Source: Entrophospora sp. SA101
Taxonomy: Eukaryota; Glomeromycota; Glomeromycetes; Entrophosporales; Entrophosporaceae
DNA length: 54,190 nucleotides
Assembly: GCA_958430865.1 (NCBI GenBank)
Contig: CAUDNR010003001.1
Coordinates: forward strand, 33,912 to 88,101
Direction: 5' to 3'
This document shows, piece after piece, positions 24,500-36,104 of this stretch. Each line of letters starts with the position of its first letter. Position 1 is the first letter of the stretch. The notes beneath the pieces are model-generated. The model saw only the letters and a program-made list of their open reading frames with translations, made no database searches and was not told the DNA's origin. Position numbers and translations under genes: made by a program.

Positions 24500-25170
24500 C
24501 GAATTATAATTAACAACGAATTTTTAAAATTTTTATTTCACGGTTAATAATTTTGGTATATTTAAATGCTATTTTCTTATGTGTCCATAGATTCATTGAA
24601 ACATGGTTTTATTGAAAAGGGGAAGCTTTTAGGCATATTTTTGAATATCTAGATTAAATATTGCAATATTGCTTTTTACAATATTTAATTTTTTTGTTAC
24701 TCATTTAATTGAATATATTGTAATTCGTACTTATGTATATTATTTCCTTGATTATTTACAAAGAGATTAAATATATTTTAATTCGATTCTTGAAATAAAT
24801 GATTTTTTAGAAAGGAAAATTTTATTTACTTTGATTAAACTTTTGGTCTCAATAAATTTCAACAATAATATTTATACTTTGATACTTCCAACAATAACAC
24901 AGTAATAATAATACAATTAGAAACAATGATGATAATGATAATAGCAGTAGATATTCAATTTTATCATTTATAATTTTTCAATATAATAATATTAATTAAA
25001 TGACATACATTATTTAGGATCAAATAAAATCTAAAGCAAAAATCTAAAAAATCGCAAGCAAAAAAAAGAAAATACCAGACCAAAAAGAAACTGTAATAAA
25101 AAAACTTCAATTAAAAAGATAAAGAATCTTTATGCATTATATCAAAATACACATATTGTTTCCTTGTTAT

Positions 25171-25346
25171 AAGTACGTTTCTTTCTTACATCAAGCACGT
25201 TTACTCCTTGTATCAAGTACGCTTTTTTCTTGCATCGAGCACGTTGATTCATTGTAACAAGTACGTTGACTCCTTGCATCAGGTACGTTTCTTTCTTACA
25301 TCAAGCACATTGACTCCTTGGATCAAGCATGTTTACTCCTTACAAT
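25171..25346. repeat. 22-bp minisatellite, eight exact-length units
   Basis: Eight consecutive units of exactly 22 bp, consensus AAGYACGTTKACTCCTTGCA + TC. Units partly alternate AAGTACG and AAGCACG, a hint of a 44-bp dimer. Length is conserved although bases vary. No reading frame runs through it. Confidence 0.9.
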
Positions 25347-26187
25347 AAGTTTATATTTTGTTTTTTTTTGGTTTTTGGCATGACCAACCCAATTTTGTGC
25401 CGTGTTTTATTTCTTGATTTTTAGTGATCGCGAGACGAGGTGAAATGAAGGGAGTGATCAATGCAGAATATGGATAGAAAAAATCTCTTTGAGAAGGATT
25501 TTTTCCACGTGATAAACATTTATCGTGCAATAATAATAATAATAACTTTTCCCAAGCGAACGGACAGAGAACTATTTGGTTAGTGTGACAAAGATCACTT
25601 TTAATAAATTTGTTTATTTTATATTTTAAGGAAAGCATTGTTTTATTGTTATTGATTCTGATTAGTTAGCATTAGTGAGTATTTAATTTAAAACATCAAT
25701 TGAATTAACTTTTATTATTGCTGACACTAAAAATGTTTTTTTTGGTGGCAGAGCATCTTTCTTACATTTGTTGTATTTAATATTTAATGCAGTTCTTAAT
25801 AAATTTTATTTTTTAGAAAAGAAAAAATTTTTATTGTAATGATTAGATGATGATATAAATAGTTATAGGCTAATACTAAATACCATTTAACAAATAAATA
25901 ATTTCATATGATCTAACTAAATAAGCCAAAGTTGTGATTATTAACCAACTGGTTAACTAAAGATTTAGTTTTTTACATGATTCTAATCCCCATAATTAGC
26001 CTGAACTATGAGGAGCTTAAAATACATCAACAATATATATATATAAGTAATAACTAATACTAATAAAAAAAATTTAATGTAAAATTACCTTCTTATAATA
26101 ATAAAAGGACTAATATGAAAATTCCAATGATCAAATAAACCTAAATGTTTATACCCATTAGATGAGAAACTATGAATATGATAATTT
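25347..26187. other. Intergenic, no gene recognised
   Basis: The 95-aa minus frame at 25638-25351 overlaps the end of the minisatellite and has no family signature. (ATA)n and (TA)n runs occur at about 25532-25543 and 26033-26045. Confidence 0.45.
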
Positions 26188-26313
26188 GGGGCATGCTGCA
26201 ACAAAACCAGACAAAGTGAACATTGATATTACCAAGAATTTCAGGGTTCAAAATTTAGTCATTTCATAATGTGATTAATGTTCACTTTGTCTGATTTTGT
26301 TGCAGCATGCCCC
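26188..26313. mobile_element. MITE family A, compact 126-bp copy
   Basis: Nearly perfect 36-bp terminal inverted repeats start GGGGCATGCTGCAACAAAAC and close with the reverse complement ending GTTGCAGCATGCCCC. The two arms differ at about one base. The whole element folds into a long hairpin with a loop of roughly 55 bp. No coding capacity. Confidence 0.85.
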
Positions 26314-27171
26314 ATGTATATATATTAAATTTTGGTAATTTTTTTTATGCATATGGAAAATCTGTACAAAAAAAAAAAAATAAAGGAAAAATATCCGGCA
26401 ACTCTTTTTTTTTCCGGAAGTTAAAAATTTTAAAAGGAAAATCCGGATTTTTAAAGTACTATTTCCAGCCCTGCTCCTGATAGGTCATATTTTCATCTTT
26501 CAGTTTACAAGCCTGATTCAATCAACTAATATCGAACATTTACAAAAAAGACAAGACACTCGTAATTATCATTTGTTTATTTTCTTCATTTTATTTCTTG
26601 AACAAAAAATGATATATTTTATAGCACCACTGGATAATCGTAATAATAATGTGTAACAAAGATTTTTAAAATCCGTTGAAACGCGCGAATTTAACTACAA
26701 AAATTAAAATGTTAATTATATATAGTCAATTATTTACTGAAAAAACTAGTGATGTTTGTTTATATTGAATTTTGAATGCTATATGATTTTATTTCTTTTT
26801 CAATGATTTTAAAGCTTTTAATCCATTATATAGTTTGTTCAAGAAACTTTTATCGCTTCATTTATTGTAAAATTAGGATTAGTTGTACTGCTTATAATAA
26901 CATCCTCCTCTTTAATAGAATTAAGAATTTCCTCTTCGGTTGGCATTTCATTATTCTCATCATTATCAATATATATAGAAATTGAGAATTATTCATGTAA
27001 AATCATTATTTAGAAAATTTTGATTAATATTATTATTTAGTAGTGCGTTTAGAAATTTGAGAATTATTCATGTAAAATCATTATCTAGAAATATAGATAA
27101 GCATTTGATCTTTTTTTAATCTTACTACGCCACATAATAAGAAAAAACATATATATACCTGAATCCAAATA
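26314..27171. other. Intergenic, no gene recognised
   Basis: AT-rich. A short direct repeat (GAGAATTATTCATGTAAAATCATTAT at about 26985 and 27060; 75-bp period) marks a local tandem duplication (two copies, about 26983-27085). Confidence 0.5.
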
Positions 27172-27288
27172 CAGTCAAAACTCATTAAACTGAATATTAA
27201 TATGTTTCACAAAAATAAAATTTTAATAAAAAGCATCAGTTTATCATGTATATTCATTCGTTTTATCAAACCGTCATCTTAATGACTG
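27172..27288. mobile_element. Possible small pogo/mariner-type MITE
   Basis: CAGTCAAAACTCATTAA at the left and ...TTAATGACTG at the right, flanked on both sides by TA. Terminal match is only about 6-7 bp plus a nearby CATTAA, so this is a weaker call than 37879-38157. Confidence 0.35.
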
Positions 27289-27479
27289 TATAATAATATT
27301 TTTATTACAAGCATTATTTGAAGTACTTCACCGGAATGTTGGAACTGGAAATTGAATTAACTTTTATGCCAAAAAAAAATTAAACATAATTTCTGACTTG
27401 TAATTAATTGGTGCGGCACAACTAAGTGAACCAACCAACTCTTTCTAAATTAAATAGATTTTACAAAAATTTAATTAGC

Positions 27480-27960
27480 CTCAGTGAAGAGAGCTTTAGC
27501 CCATTTATATCAGCTGCAGCAGACACAATCAATCACAACATCATCGATCAGAATTAAAGTGAAGATTTTCACTCAATCAGATATGGTCTTGGGGAGAACG
27601 AATATTACATCCTTCCTTAAAAGTAATTTCAAAAAGTTAATAACTTTTTCAAAGTTCACACAAAGGTGATCGTGCAAAAAGAAATTTACCCTTTGCTCTT
27701 ACCGTGCACAAAACCCAAGGATTGACATTACCTCATGCAACTAACAACATCGATGAAAATATGTTCATGCCTAGTCAAGTATATATAGCTATGAGCAGAG
27801 TGCCTTCTTGAGATCTTGGATTTTGACTTTTCTCGTATAAAACTGATTAATCCGTGATTCAAGAATATGCAAGATTGAAAAGCGTAAACCATAGAAGCCT
27901 TGGTCAAATTAAAAAGTAGCAAAAGCAATTGTTAACATATACGAGAATCTCGAATTTTTT
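27480..27960 (+). pseudogene. PIF1/Helitron-type helicase C-terminal relic
   Basis: The plus strand reads LPFALTVHKTQGLTLPHAT (about 27686-27742), then DENMFMPSQVYIAMSRVPS followed by an in-frame TGA and DLGF. VHKTQGLTL and the Q.Y.A.SRV spacing are helicase motifs V and VI of PIF1-like helicases, which occur as host genes and in Helitron transposons. Upstream frames at 27484-27669 carry weak similarity in other frames. No rep endonuclease or Helitron end was seen here. Confidence 0.65.
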
Positions 27961-28257
27961 CCTGTATTACATAATAATAATAATAAATATAAGTCGTTAA
28001 TTATTTTATCCATTGCGTAATAAATTACCCCGAATCCGACTTAGTATTAGATGTTTAGTCTTTATTTTGCATTATTTGTACATTATTGTTACACTAAAAA
28101 GAAATTAATTTATCTGTCTGATATGTAGAATGAAATTTTAATCTAAATCAAAACTATAACTACGAACTATGAACTAAAAGTTTGACATTTCACGATAAGT
28201 ATAAAAAAGAACGAAAAAAAAAAAAAAATTTTTAAACAATAATAATAATAATAATAA

Positions 28258-30469
28258 ATGGGACTCTTAACACTTGGAACACCACTTCCTTGGGAGAAAG
28301 CAAAAAAATATTCAGATTATGTTCGTGAGCATGGAATTCATCAATTTTTATCAATATATCAAAAAATGAAAAATAGACAAAAAAACTGTCTTGTTTGGGG
28401 TGATGAGGTAAGTAAAAAACAAACGTACCTTGTTAATAAATTTTCTTTAGAAAACAGTATTCTTTTTAATTTAAATGGTTTTTTTTTTCTAGGTAGAATA
28501 TATGGTTATCGTGTATGATCATGAAACTAAAAACGCGAAATTGGCATTAAGGGCATTTGAGATTTTAAAAGAGTTACAAAAAGAAGAAGATGAATTGAAC
28601 GATAATCCAAATTCAGGGTAAGATTATTAAATTATAAATCGATATTTAAACATGATCATTATAAGTTAATTTTATTTTATTATTATTATTATTATTATTA
28701 TTATAAATTAAATATATAAATTTTTATAGAAAAGTGCTAGAAACTTTATGGAGGCCAGAATATGGAGCATATATGATTGAAGGTATAAAATCTTATTTAT
28801 TATTAATAAAAAAAAAATAAAAATTTTAATGATGATAAAAATTCTCATTGTAGATATATGTTTATATCATAATTAATAAACAAAAGGCACTCCTGGAAAT
28901 CCTTACGGCGGAACTATAAAAGATTTGCTTAAGGTTGAACCAAATATGAAATTAAGGAGACTTGTTGTAACAAAACATTTAGGACAGAATGAAACAATTG
29001 TCACTGTTACAAGCTTTCCTCGTCTTGGTTGTCAAGGTCAATTTTTGGAACCACATTATGAACCACATGGAAATGCATCAAGAAGTTTATTTGTACCTGA
29101 TGAATTAATTAATCCACATGCAAGATTCCCGTAATTATTATTATTATTTTTTCCACCAGTTGTTTATTACCAAGTTGTCTATAAAAATGATAGTGATAAT
29201 AGTAATAGTAATAAAATGTAAAAATTGGTTTTTTTTAGAACACTTACTGCGAATATTCGTAAACGTCGAGGATCCAAAGTAGCAATCAATATGCCCATCT
29301 TTCATGATAAAAACACGCCAAACCCTTTTATAGATCCAAAAATTACATATGATCGCAATCTATTTCCTGAAGATAAAGAGGCTGTTGAAGGTGCTGCCTT
29401 ACCAGATCATATTTATATGGATTCCATGGTATTTGGTATGGGTTGTTGCTGTTTACAAATCACTTTTCAAGCATGTAATATTGAAGAAGCAAGACGCTTA
29501 TATGATCAATTGGCAGTTATTGGTCCTATAATGGTAATTTTTAATCATCAAAAAAAATTTTTAATATAAAAATTTGCTTAAAATTTATGTTCGTTAGATT
29601 ATTATTGTTGTCGTTGTTTTAAAAAATTACTTTTGATTAATTAATTAATTAGTTGGCTTTAACAGCAGCTGCACCAATTTATCGTGGCTATTTATCAGAT
29701 GTTGATTGTAGATGGGATGTTATAGCTGGAAGTGTTGATGATCGTACTAAAGAAGAACGTGGTCTAGAGGTTTTGTGTTCTTTGTAATTTCACATAATAA
29801 TGAATATATATCTATTACATTTTATTTATTGGTTCAAATATATAAGTTTATTTAAAAAAACTTAACATACTTAAATAAAAATTATCATTTTTTTTTAGCC
29901 ATTGAAAAATGATCGATTTGTCATCAACAAATCACGTTATGATTCAATTGATTGCTACATTTCAACAGATAAAACCCTCAAGCCTGAATATAATGATTTG
30001 GATTTGGTTTATGATGAAAAAATATTTAAAAAATTAGTTGACAATGGTAAATATTACTGTTTTTATCATTATTTTTTTTTTCAATATATATCTTTTTTTT
30101 AAAAAGAAAAGAAATAATTCATCAATTTAGGAATTGATGAACTTTTGGCACGTCATATTTCACATTTGTTTATTAGAGATCCTTTAGTTATTTTCGAGGA
30201 ATTGTTAGATCAAGATGATAATATTTCTTCTGACCATTTTGAGGTAAAAAAACATTAATAAATAGATAAATCTATTTATGTATATATCAGGGTTGGCAAT
30301 AGACTAGGTCCATTGGGACCAATGAGTTTTGGTATGGTCACATTGTCATTAATAAAATTACTAAATATGGTTAAAATATTACACCAATGGACTTACTGAT
30401 GGACTGGTACCATGACCAACCCTGGTATATATATATATATATATATACATATGTTGATAGATTAGTAAT

Positions 30470-30505
<36 letters not shown>

Positions 30506-31334
30506 GTAAATTTGCAGAACATACAGTCAACAAATTGGCAAACTATGAGATTCAAACCACCACCACCCAATTCAAATATAGGCTGGAGAGTGGAATTTCG
30601 TAGTATGGAGATACAAATAACAGATTTTGAGAATGCTGCTTTTGCAATATTTATTGTATTGTTGACTAGGATAATTTTAAGTTATAACTTAAATTTTTAT
30701 ATTCCTATTTCAAAAGTAAGTATTTGACATTTTTTTATTTATATTCTTACTATGAACATATATAACATGCTATATAATTTCAATTGGGGGCATGCCTAAA
30801 CCAGTTGTTGAATTCATCGACATGCACTGATTATGTCAAGAATAACTGAAATTATTGCATGCTTGATTCTCTGATCTATTAATAATATTATTATTCACTG
30901 ATATGTTTTGTTAAAAATTATTCAAAAGGTTGATGAGAATATGAGGATAGCTCATAATAAAGATGCAGTATTAAATGAAAAGTTTTGGTTTAGAAAAAAC
31001 ATTTTGGAAAATGGTAAACATTTTGGTTTTTTTGTATATTAAAGAAAAAAGTCTGAGAATTAATCAAGGAACTTTATTTTTTCTAATTAAAACAACTTTA
31101 TTAGAAAATTCACCAATACTGAACAACACATCAGAAAATACCTTATATAATACAGATAATGTTTCATCATCATCGTCATCATCATCATCATCATCACCAT
31201 CATCATCATCATCTACTACTACCACTTCCACTAAAAACAACGATGTTTCATCCTTTGACAATAATAATGACAATGAGTTTATGAATGGTCATGATATTAA
31301 TAGTAATAGTTTTAGTAGTATGATTAATGATATC

Positions 31335-31372
<38 letters not shown>

Positions 31373-31940
31373 CAACAAAAATGGTAATGATGATAATAAT
31401 CATAGTTGTAATAGTTTTAGTGACAATATAGATGATGAATATCAAAAAATGACCATCAATGAAATTTTTAATGGAAATGTAAGTCTTTTAAAATTGAATT
31501 TATTTATTATTATTTATTATTACAATACTTGTTTAAAATAAATAAATTAAAAAAAAAATTTAGGACAAATTTCCTGGATTGATCTCATTAATTTTCAGAT
31601 ATTTAGAATCAATCAATGTAGACATAGAATCTAGATGTATGCTAGGAAAATATCTAAGATTTGTTAGTAAAAGAGCTGAAGGTATGTTACTTATGAAAAA
31701 AAAATTTCTTTTGGTGATGATTGAGTTTTTAAAAAAACCATTCCGTAAAATATTTTTTATATAGGTAAGTTGCAAACAACAGCAAAATGGATGAGAAACT
31801 TTGTACAAAATCATCCAAAATATAATCAAGATTCTGTCGTTACTCAGGAAATTAATTATGACTTGATCAGGATGATTGAAAAGATTCAAAATGGTCAGGT
31901 TAAAGTTGAGGAATTAATGGATGATTGTTTACAAAAGTAA
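28258..31940 (+). CDS. GSH1: Glutamate-cysteine ligase (gamma-glutamylcysteine synthetase)
   Basis: Catalyses the ATP-dependent first step of glutathione synthesis (Glu + Cys). Thirteen exons: 28258-28407, 28493-28617, 28730-28782, 28887-29130, 29239-29533, 29653-29769, 29899-30046, 30131-30243, 30518-30715, 30929-31013, 31105-31478, 31564-31681, 31765-31940. They sum to 2196 nt, giving 731 aa (yeast is about 680). Family blocks: [29 protein letters not shown] (catalytic Glu), [84 protein letters not shown]. The extra length is a Ser/Asn/Asp-rich insert in exon 11. The 91-bp intron 10 is my choice; a 31-bp alternative (acceptor at 31044) is also in frame. Cytosolic. Intron 8 carries a hAT MITE. 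Confidence 0.95.
30288..30424. mobile_element. hAT-type MITE in GSH1 intron 8
   Basis: 137 bp starting CAGGGTTGGCAATAGAC and ending TGACCAACCCTG, flanked by a perfect 8-bp target duplication GTATATAT (30280-30287 and 30425-30432). An 8-bp duplication and CAGGG ends are typical of hAT elements. It lies entirely inside the intron 30244-30517, so splicing can be preserved. Confidence 0.88.
31150..31440 (+). repeat. Coding microsatellites in GSH1 exon 11
   Basis: A TCA/TCG run (about 31160-31216) gives poly-Ser and an AAT run (about 31335-31372) gives 12 or more Asn. Together with Asp/Asn-rich flanks they form a disordered insert of roughly 110 residues between FRKNI and [15 protein letters not shown]. 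Confidence 0.8.
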
Positions 31941-32521
31941 TAGAAATGAAATATAATGTTTTATCAATATAATAGACATTTTTTAAAAAATAAACATGTG
32001 AAAAATATTAAAAATAAGGTAGAATGAATTAATCTGCCAAAACTCTGATTTTTATTTATGTACTTGGCAATTTTGCAGATTATCAAAAATAAAAATTTTA
32101 TTATAATTGCTTTTATGTATTAATTAAAAGTCGTTTACTCATTTTTCTATTAAGCAAAAAAGGCCTGTTGTTTTCACCAATTATGATCTCTGTTATAAAA
32201 AACAGAAGTTTGGTCAGATGACCTCAGTCTTGGACTTGCGTAAATTGTTTTAAAAAAGTATCCGCATGTAAAAAACAGATAACCTTGGAGATGGGAAAGG
32301 TCTTTATTATCAACATAGTTTAATTTTTTAATAAGTATACACTTTTTTGATTTTCTGTCCAAATGGTCAATTGGTTAAAAGCTTTTATTTTTTGATCCAT
32401 TATTTTATTCTATTAAATGATGTTACAATTCTTTTTTGATTCATTATTTTCATTATAGCTTTTCTATTTGATATTCCTTCTTTGATATTATACAAATTAA
32501 TATTAATTGGGCATTGTTATT
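31941..32521. other. Intergenic between convergent GSH1 and kinase relic
   Basis: No gene seen. The minus frame 32362-32174 and nearby plus frames are not supported by any family feature. Confidence 0.5.
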
Positions 32522-33470
32522 TCAGGGTTCACTACAGATCTTGATAGCAAGCTCTAGATCATGTGGTTGATCTTTGAATGGTTGTTGACATGTTGATAAT
32601 TCCGACATTAAGATCCCAAAGCTATAGATGTCTGATTTTTGTGTATAAGGTTTCTTGTTTAACACCTCCGGTGCAATATATGGTAGTACTCCAATAATAC
32701 TATTTTCACTTGATGTTTCTTGATCAGTTTGGCCTGATAACCCTAAATCTGTAATCATTGCCTGGGATAAATATGAAAAATATAAAATATTACCACTGTG
32801 AAGATCACCATGTTTAAGTTTTTCTTGATGTAATGCATTTAAACTTGAGATAATGTCATAAAGTATTTTAATTTTATTATTCCAACTTGTATATCTTGAT
32901 TGTAAATATTTTTTAAAATCTCCTTTGTCTGCATATCTCATTATGAGAACATATTCTTTTGTATTTGGATCTTGTGAAATGCCATAAATATTAGCAATAC
33001 CCTTGTGATAAGGTCCTATAAATTTAATGTGATATTGAAGCTTTATGAAAATTAACAAAAAATGAATGTATGATTTAAATTGTTAATTAATTATTTCAAA
33101 TTATTTACCTCTTTTAAAAACTCTTTGGAAACATTTTGTGAGTTTTTAAACTTTTTTAATGCCACATAACCACTTTTACAATAATATCTCATATTCTTAT
33201 AAATATATCTAGGACCATTTGACCAGCAACACTTATATACAATTGCAAAACCACCTTCACCTATTCCTTCTTTAACTGTGAGTTGGTCATAAGGAATCCA
33301 TTCAAGATAATCAAATCCTTTGGCTTCAAGCTGTGTATTTCTGATTATTTCATCCAATTTTTTATTACCACTGCTAGTCCAACTTTGAGCCAACAATTTG
33401 GGATCACATTATTGACACCACTGGTCATTAGTATTATATCTTGCACAAACAGAGCAGGTCCCATATTCTC
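32522..33470 (-). pseudogene. Glomeromycotina-type protein kinase, truncated
   Basis: Cytosolic kinase-like protein of a family greatly expanded in AM fungi. The N-terminal zinc-finger-like segment (CSVCARYNTNDQWCQ, about 33455-33411) is broken by a TAA. The frame resumes CDPKLLAQSW and runs to 33109 (exon), then 33040-32522. Motifs: GEGGFAIVY (glycine loop), VALKKF (Lys), HGDLHSGN (catalytic loop with Gly for the usual Arg), ITDLGLSG (DLG for DFG), GVLPYIAPEVL (APE) and SDIYSFGILMSEL. The frame stops after ELAIKICSEP, so the last helical part of the C-lobe, where GxRP and a conserved Trp normally follow, is missing. The intron 33108-33041 is GT-AG. A shortened 255-280-aa protein from an ATG at 33396 is possible but would lack part of the fold. 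The upstream side is the satellite array. Confidence 0.75.
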
Positions 33471-33616
33471 TTTTTCTTTCATCTTTAAACTCTTTAGTAA
33501 TATCTTATCATTTCATTATAAAAATTAAAAATAAATAGAATTACTTTTCAGCATAATAAAAATAGAATTCATTCCAAGCAAAAGTTGTAAAAAAGATAAA
33601 TTTATAAATTATTTTA

Positions 33617-34600
33617 CCTTCAATTGTAAGTTATTATACACAAAAAATAAATTTATTTAATTAGACAAGGTTTTGATAAATTTTATTTTGTTATAATATA
33701 ACATAATATTTACCAGCTAGTTATTATGAAAAAATAAAAATTATTTAATAGATGATTTTATAAAAATTTATTTTATGTTATAGAAGTTACTTACATGCTG
33801 TTTATCATGAAGAAAAATAAATTTATTGATTAGTTGATATTTTAATAAAAATTATTTTGTGTTGTAAAAGTTAATTTCATAATATGATACTTACTCCCTG
33901 GTTATTACAAATATTTATCAATTAGATGATGTTTAGTAAATTTATTTTGTGTTAATTTATAATATACTACTTACCAGCTGGTTATTATAATAAAGAAATA
34001 AAGTTATTGATTAGATATAAAAATTATAAAAGTTGATTTATAATACAATATAATACTTACTAGCTGGTTATTATAAAGAAATAAAAAATAAAATTATTTA
34101 ATTATATGATGTTTTATTTTGTTCTGTAAGAGTTAATTTATAATATAATTAGATGATGTTTTTATAATGTTTATTTTGTGTTTTAAAAGTTAATTTATGA
34201 TATAATACTTACCATCTATGAAATAAAAAATAAGGTTATTTAATTAGATGATGTTTTGATAATGTTTATTTTGTGTTAAAATATAATACTTACTCCCCGG
34301 TTATTATAAAGAAATAAAAAACAAATTATTTAATTAGAAGATGTTTATTTTGTGTTGTAAAAGTTAATTTATAATATTTACTCCCTGGTTATTATATATA
34401 AAGAAATAAAAAATAAAATTATTTGATTAGATGATGTTTTGATAATGTTTATTTTGTGTTGTAAAAGTTAATTTATAATATTTACTCCCTGGTTATTATA
34501 TATAAAGAAATAAAAAATAAAATTATTTTATTAGATGATGTTTTGATAATGTTTATTTTGTGTTGTAAAAGTTAATTTACCTTTATAGAATTTAGCTAAA
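33617..34600. repeat. AT-rich satellite, about ten units of 80-150 bp
   Basis: Units begin TTAC(T/C)(C/A)(C/G)CTGGTTATTATAA, continue AAGAAATAAAAAATAAA, then TTAGATGATGTTTTGATAA and TTATTTTGTGTTGTAAAAG before TTAATTTATAATA. The last two units (about 34377-34580) are almost identical, so the array is still homogenising at its right end; left units are more diverged. On the minus strand each unit boundary reads CCAG..GGTAAGTA-like, resembling a 5' splice site. The array lies directly upstream of the kinase relic. Confidence 0.85.
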
Positions 34601-34961
34601 TATTATTTATTATAAAGCAAAATATTAAATTATGATGTAAAAATCCTTTTACTATTATTACTACATATCTTATATTTTTAAAATAGTTATTTCATGTGCA
34701 AGAAAAAAATACCTTCATTCATTTTTTTTATTGGGAAAATAGTACAATGCATCTACCTAGTCTTGCAGCTTACCACGCCTTGGTGACAGTTTTGAGAACA
34801 AATTTCCAATCAAAAATTTTCGCGGTCGCATGGTTTTCAGAGATATTCATTCACGTGACAACCAGCGATTATTTCATAAACGGTAAAAATCGGCAATAAT
34901 AAAAAAATAACCTATATAAAAATAATTAATATGAACTATATAATTATATCAGATCTACTAC
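34601..34961. other. Intergenic, no gene recognised
   Basis: The plus frame 34696-34899 (67 aa) has no recognised motif. The rest is AT-rich. Confidence 0.45.
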
Positions 34962-35419
34962 GTATAGTGGCTTGGTCTAAAGACCTCCTAAATTTTGGGC
35001 AAATTTTAAAAGTATAGAAGTCATTTTCTGTCCTATCTTTTAAAAAAAATAGCTCTATTAGTTGATAGAATATGTATTTAGTTTTAATCTAATAAAGAGA
35101 TTTTCTCAAAAAAATTATTTATTGTAGAGTTCTATTCTTTTTTAAAACATCTACTTTACTATGCTCATGAGAAATTTGAGCACTATGATCATTGCTAAAT
35201 TTAGACTAGTTTTTGGTTATCATTACTAAATTTAGACCAATACTCGACCATCATATCTAAATTTGGCGGCAGTAAGGAATATAATTTTCTAGCCAAAATC
35301 ACGTGACCATTTTTATAAAAAATTTTATTGCATTTTTGAACAAAATCACGAAATCGCAATTTTTGAAATTTGAGCGCTTGGCGCAGCAATAGGAGGCCTT
35401 TAGACCGAGCCAACCATAC
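34962..35419. mobile_element. 458-bp MITE with about 30-bp imperfect inverted ends
   Basis: Left end TGGCTTGGTCTAAAGACC (from about 34966); right end GGCCTTTAGACCGAGCCAA (to about 35415), reverse complements with a few mismatches over about 30 bp. Inside are three spaced copies of CTAAATTTAGAC or close variants (about 35195-35258). The 89-aa minus frame at 35470-35201 spans the right end and is treated as a chance frame. Confidence 0.7.
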
Positions 35420-35520
35420 TAGGAACCCAAGAATTATAGTACAATCAGAAGTATTTTGAAAAAGGAACAAAGAGAGAAATCACTCCCTATATTTCAAAAT
35501 AAATGATACTCAGACACTTG

Positions 35521-35655
35521 AAGCTAGTGCTCCATGTCGCAATCCAAAAAAGGAAACAAAAATGGTTGTAAAAGTGGTTGCAACCAGCAGTTGCAAATAT
35601 TTTTATATGATGCAAAGGTGGTAGCAACCATCATCAAAAGTTGCAGCCAGTATCC
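35521..35655. mobile_element. Diverged relative of the 129-bp MITE family C
   Basis: Shares AAG.CTAGTGC, GCAATCCAAAAAAGGAAA and GGTTG.AAAAGTGGTTGCAACC with the two copies in the topoisomerase II relic. The right terminal repeat is not preserved. Confidence 0.6.
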
Positions 35656-36070
35656 TTACTTAAAGCTTATCTAATAAAAGAAAGGATTACCCATGAAATT
35701 TACTAAGAAGAAAGAAAAACTATAGCTAATAAAGGAACATTAAATCAAACCTAAAAAGAAAAGAATATTAGAAGAAAATAATTACAAGTATAAGTGAGCA
35801 TGTATATACTAACTCTACAACAGAAAGAACAGTTGCCACATGACAACAATTAATATTATTAAACTTATCTCATGATTTTTCTTTTTCTTTCTTCCTAACA
35901 GATAGGCATTGACACCACTATTACTTCTCATAAGGTAAATAATTAACTGACTTTTTAGTATGATAATCTTGATTATCAATTAGTAATTCATGTCTAGTTA
36001 GGGAGCTTTTACCTTTCATTTTAAGGAAAATTTTCACTGTTTTTAAACTCTCATTTCTTGAGAAGTAAAA

Positions 36071-36104
<34 letters not shown>

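Noticed and set aside
25171..25346. CRISPR array
   Set aside because: Repeats are head-to-tail with no spacers.
31064..31445. Minus-strand poly-Asp and poly-Ile frames
   Set aside because: They are complements of the Ser/Asn microsatellites in GSH1 exon 11.
33617..34600. CRISPR-like array
   Set aside because: Units are contiguous with variable length and no unique spacers, and the genome is eukaryotic; it is a satellite.
35201..35470. 89-aa minus-strand frame as a gene
   Set aside because: It runs across the inverted end of a MITE, has no domain, and internal repeats explain its composition.
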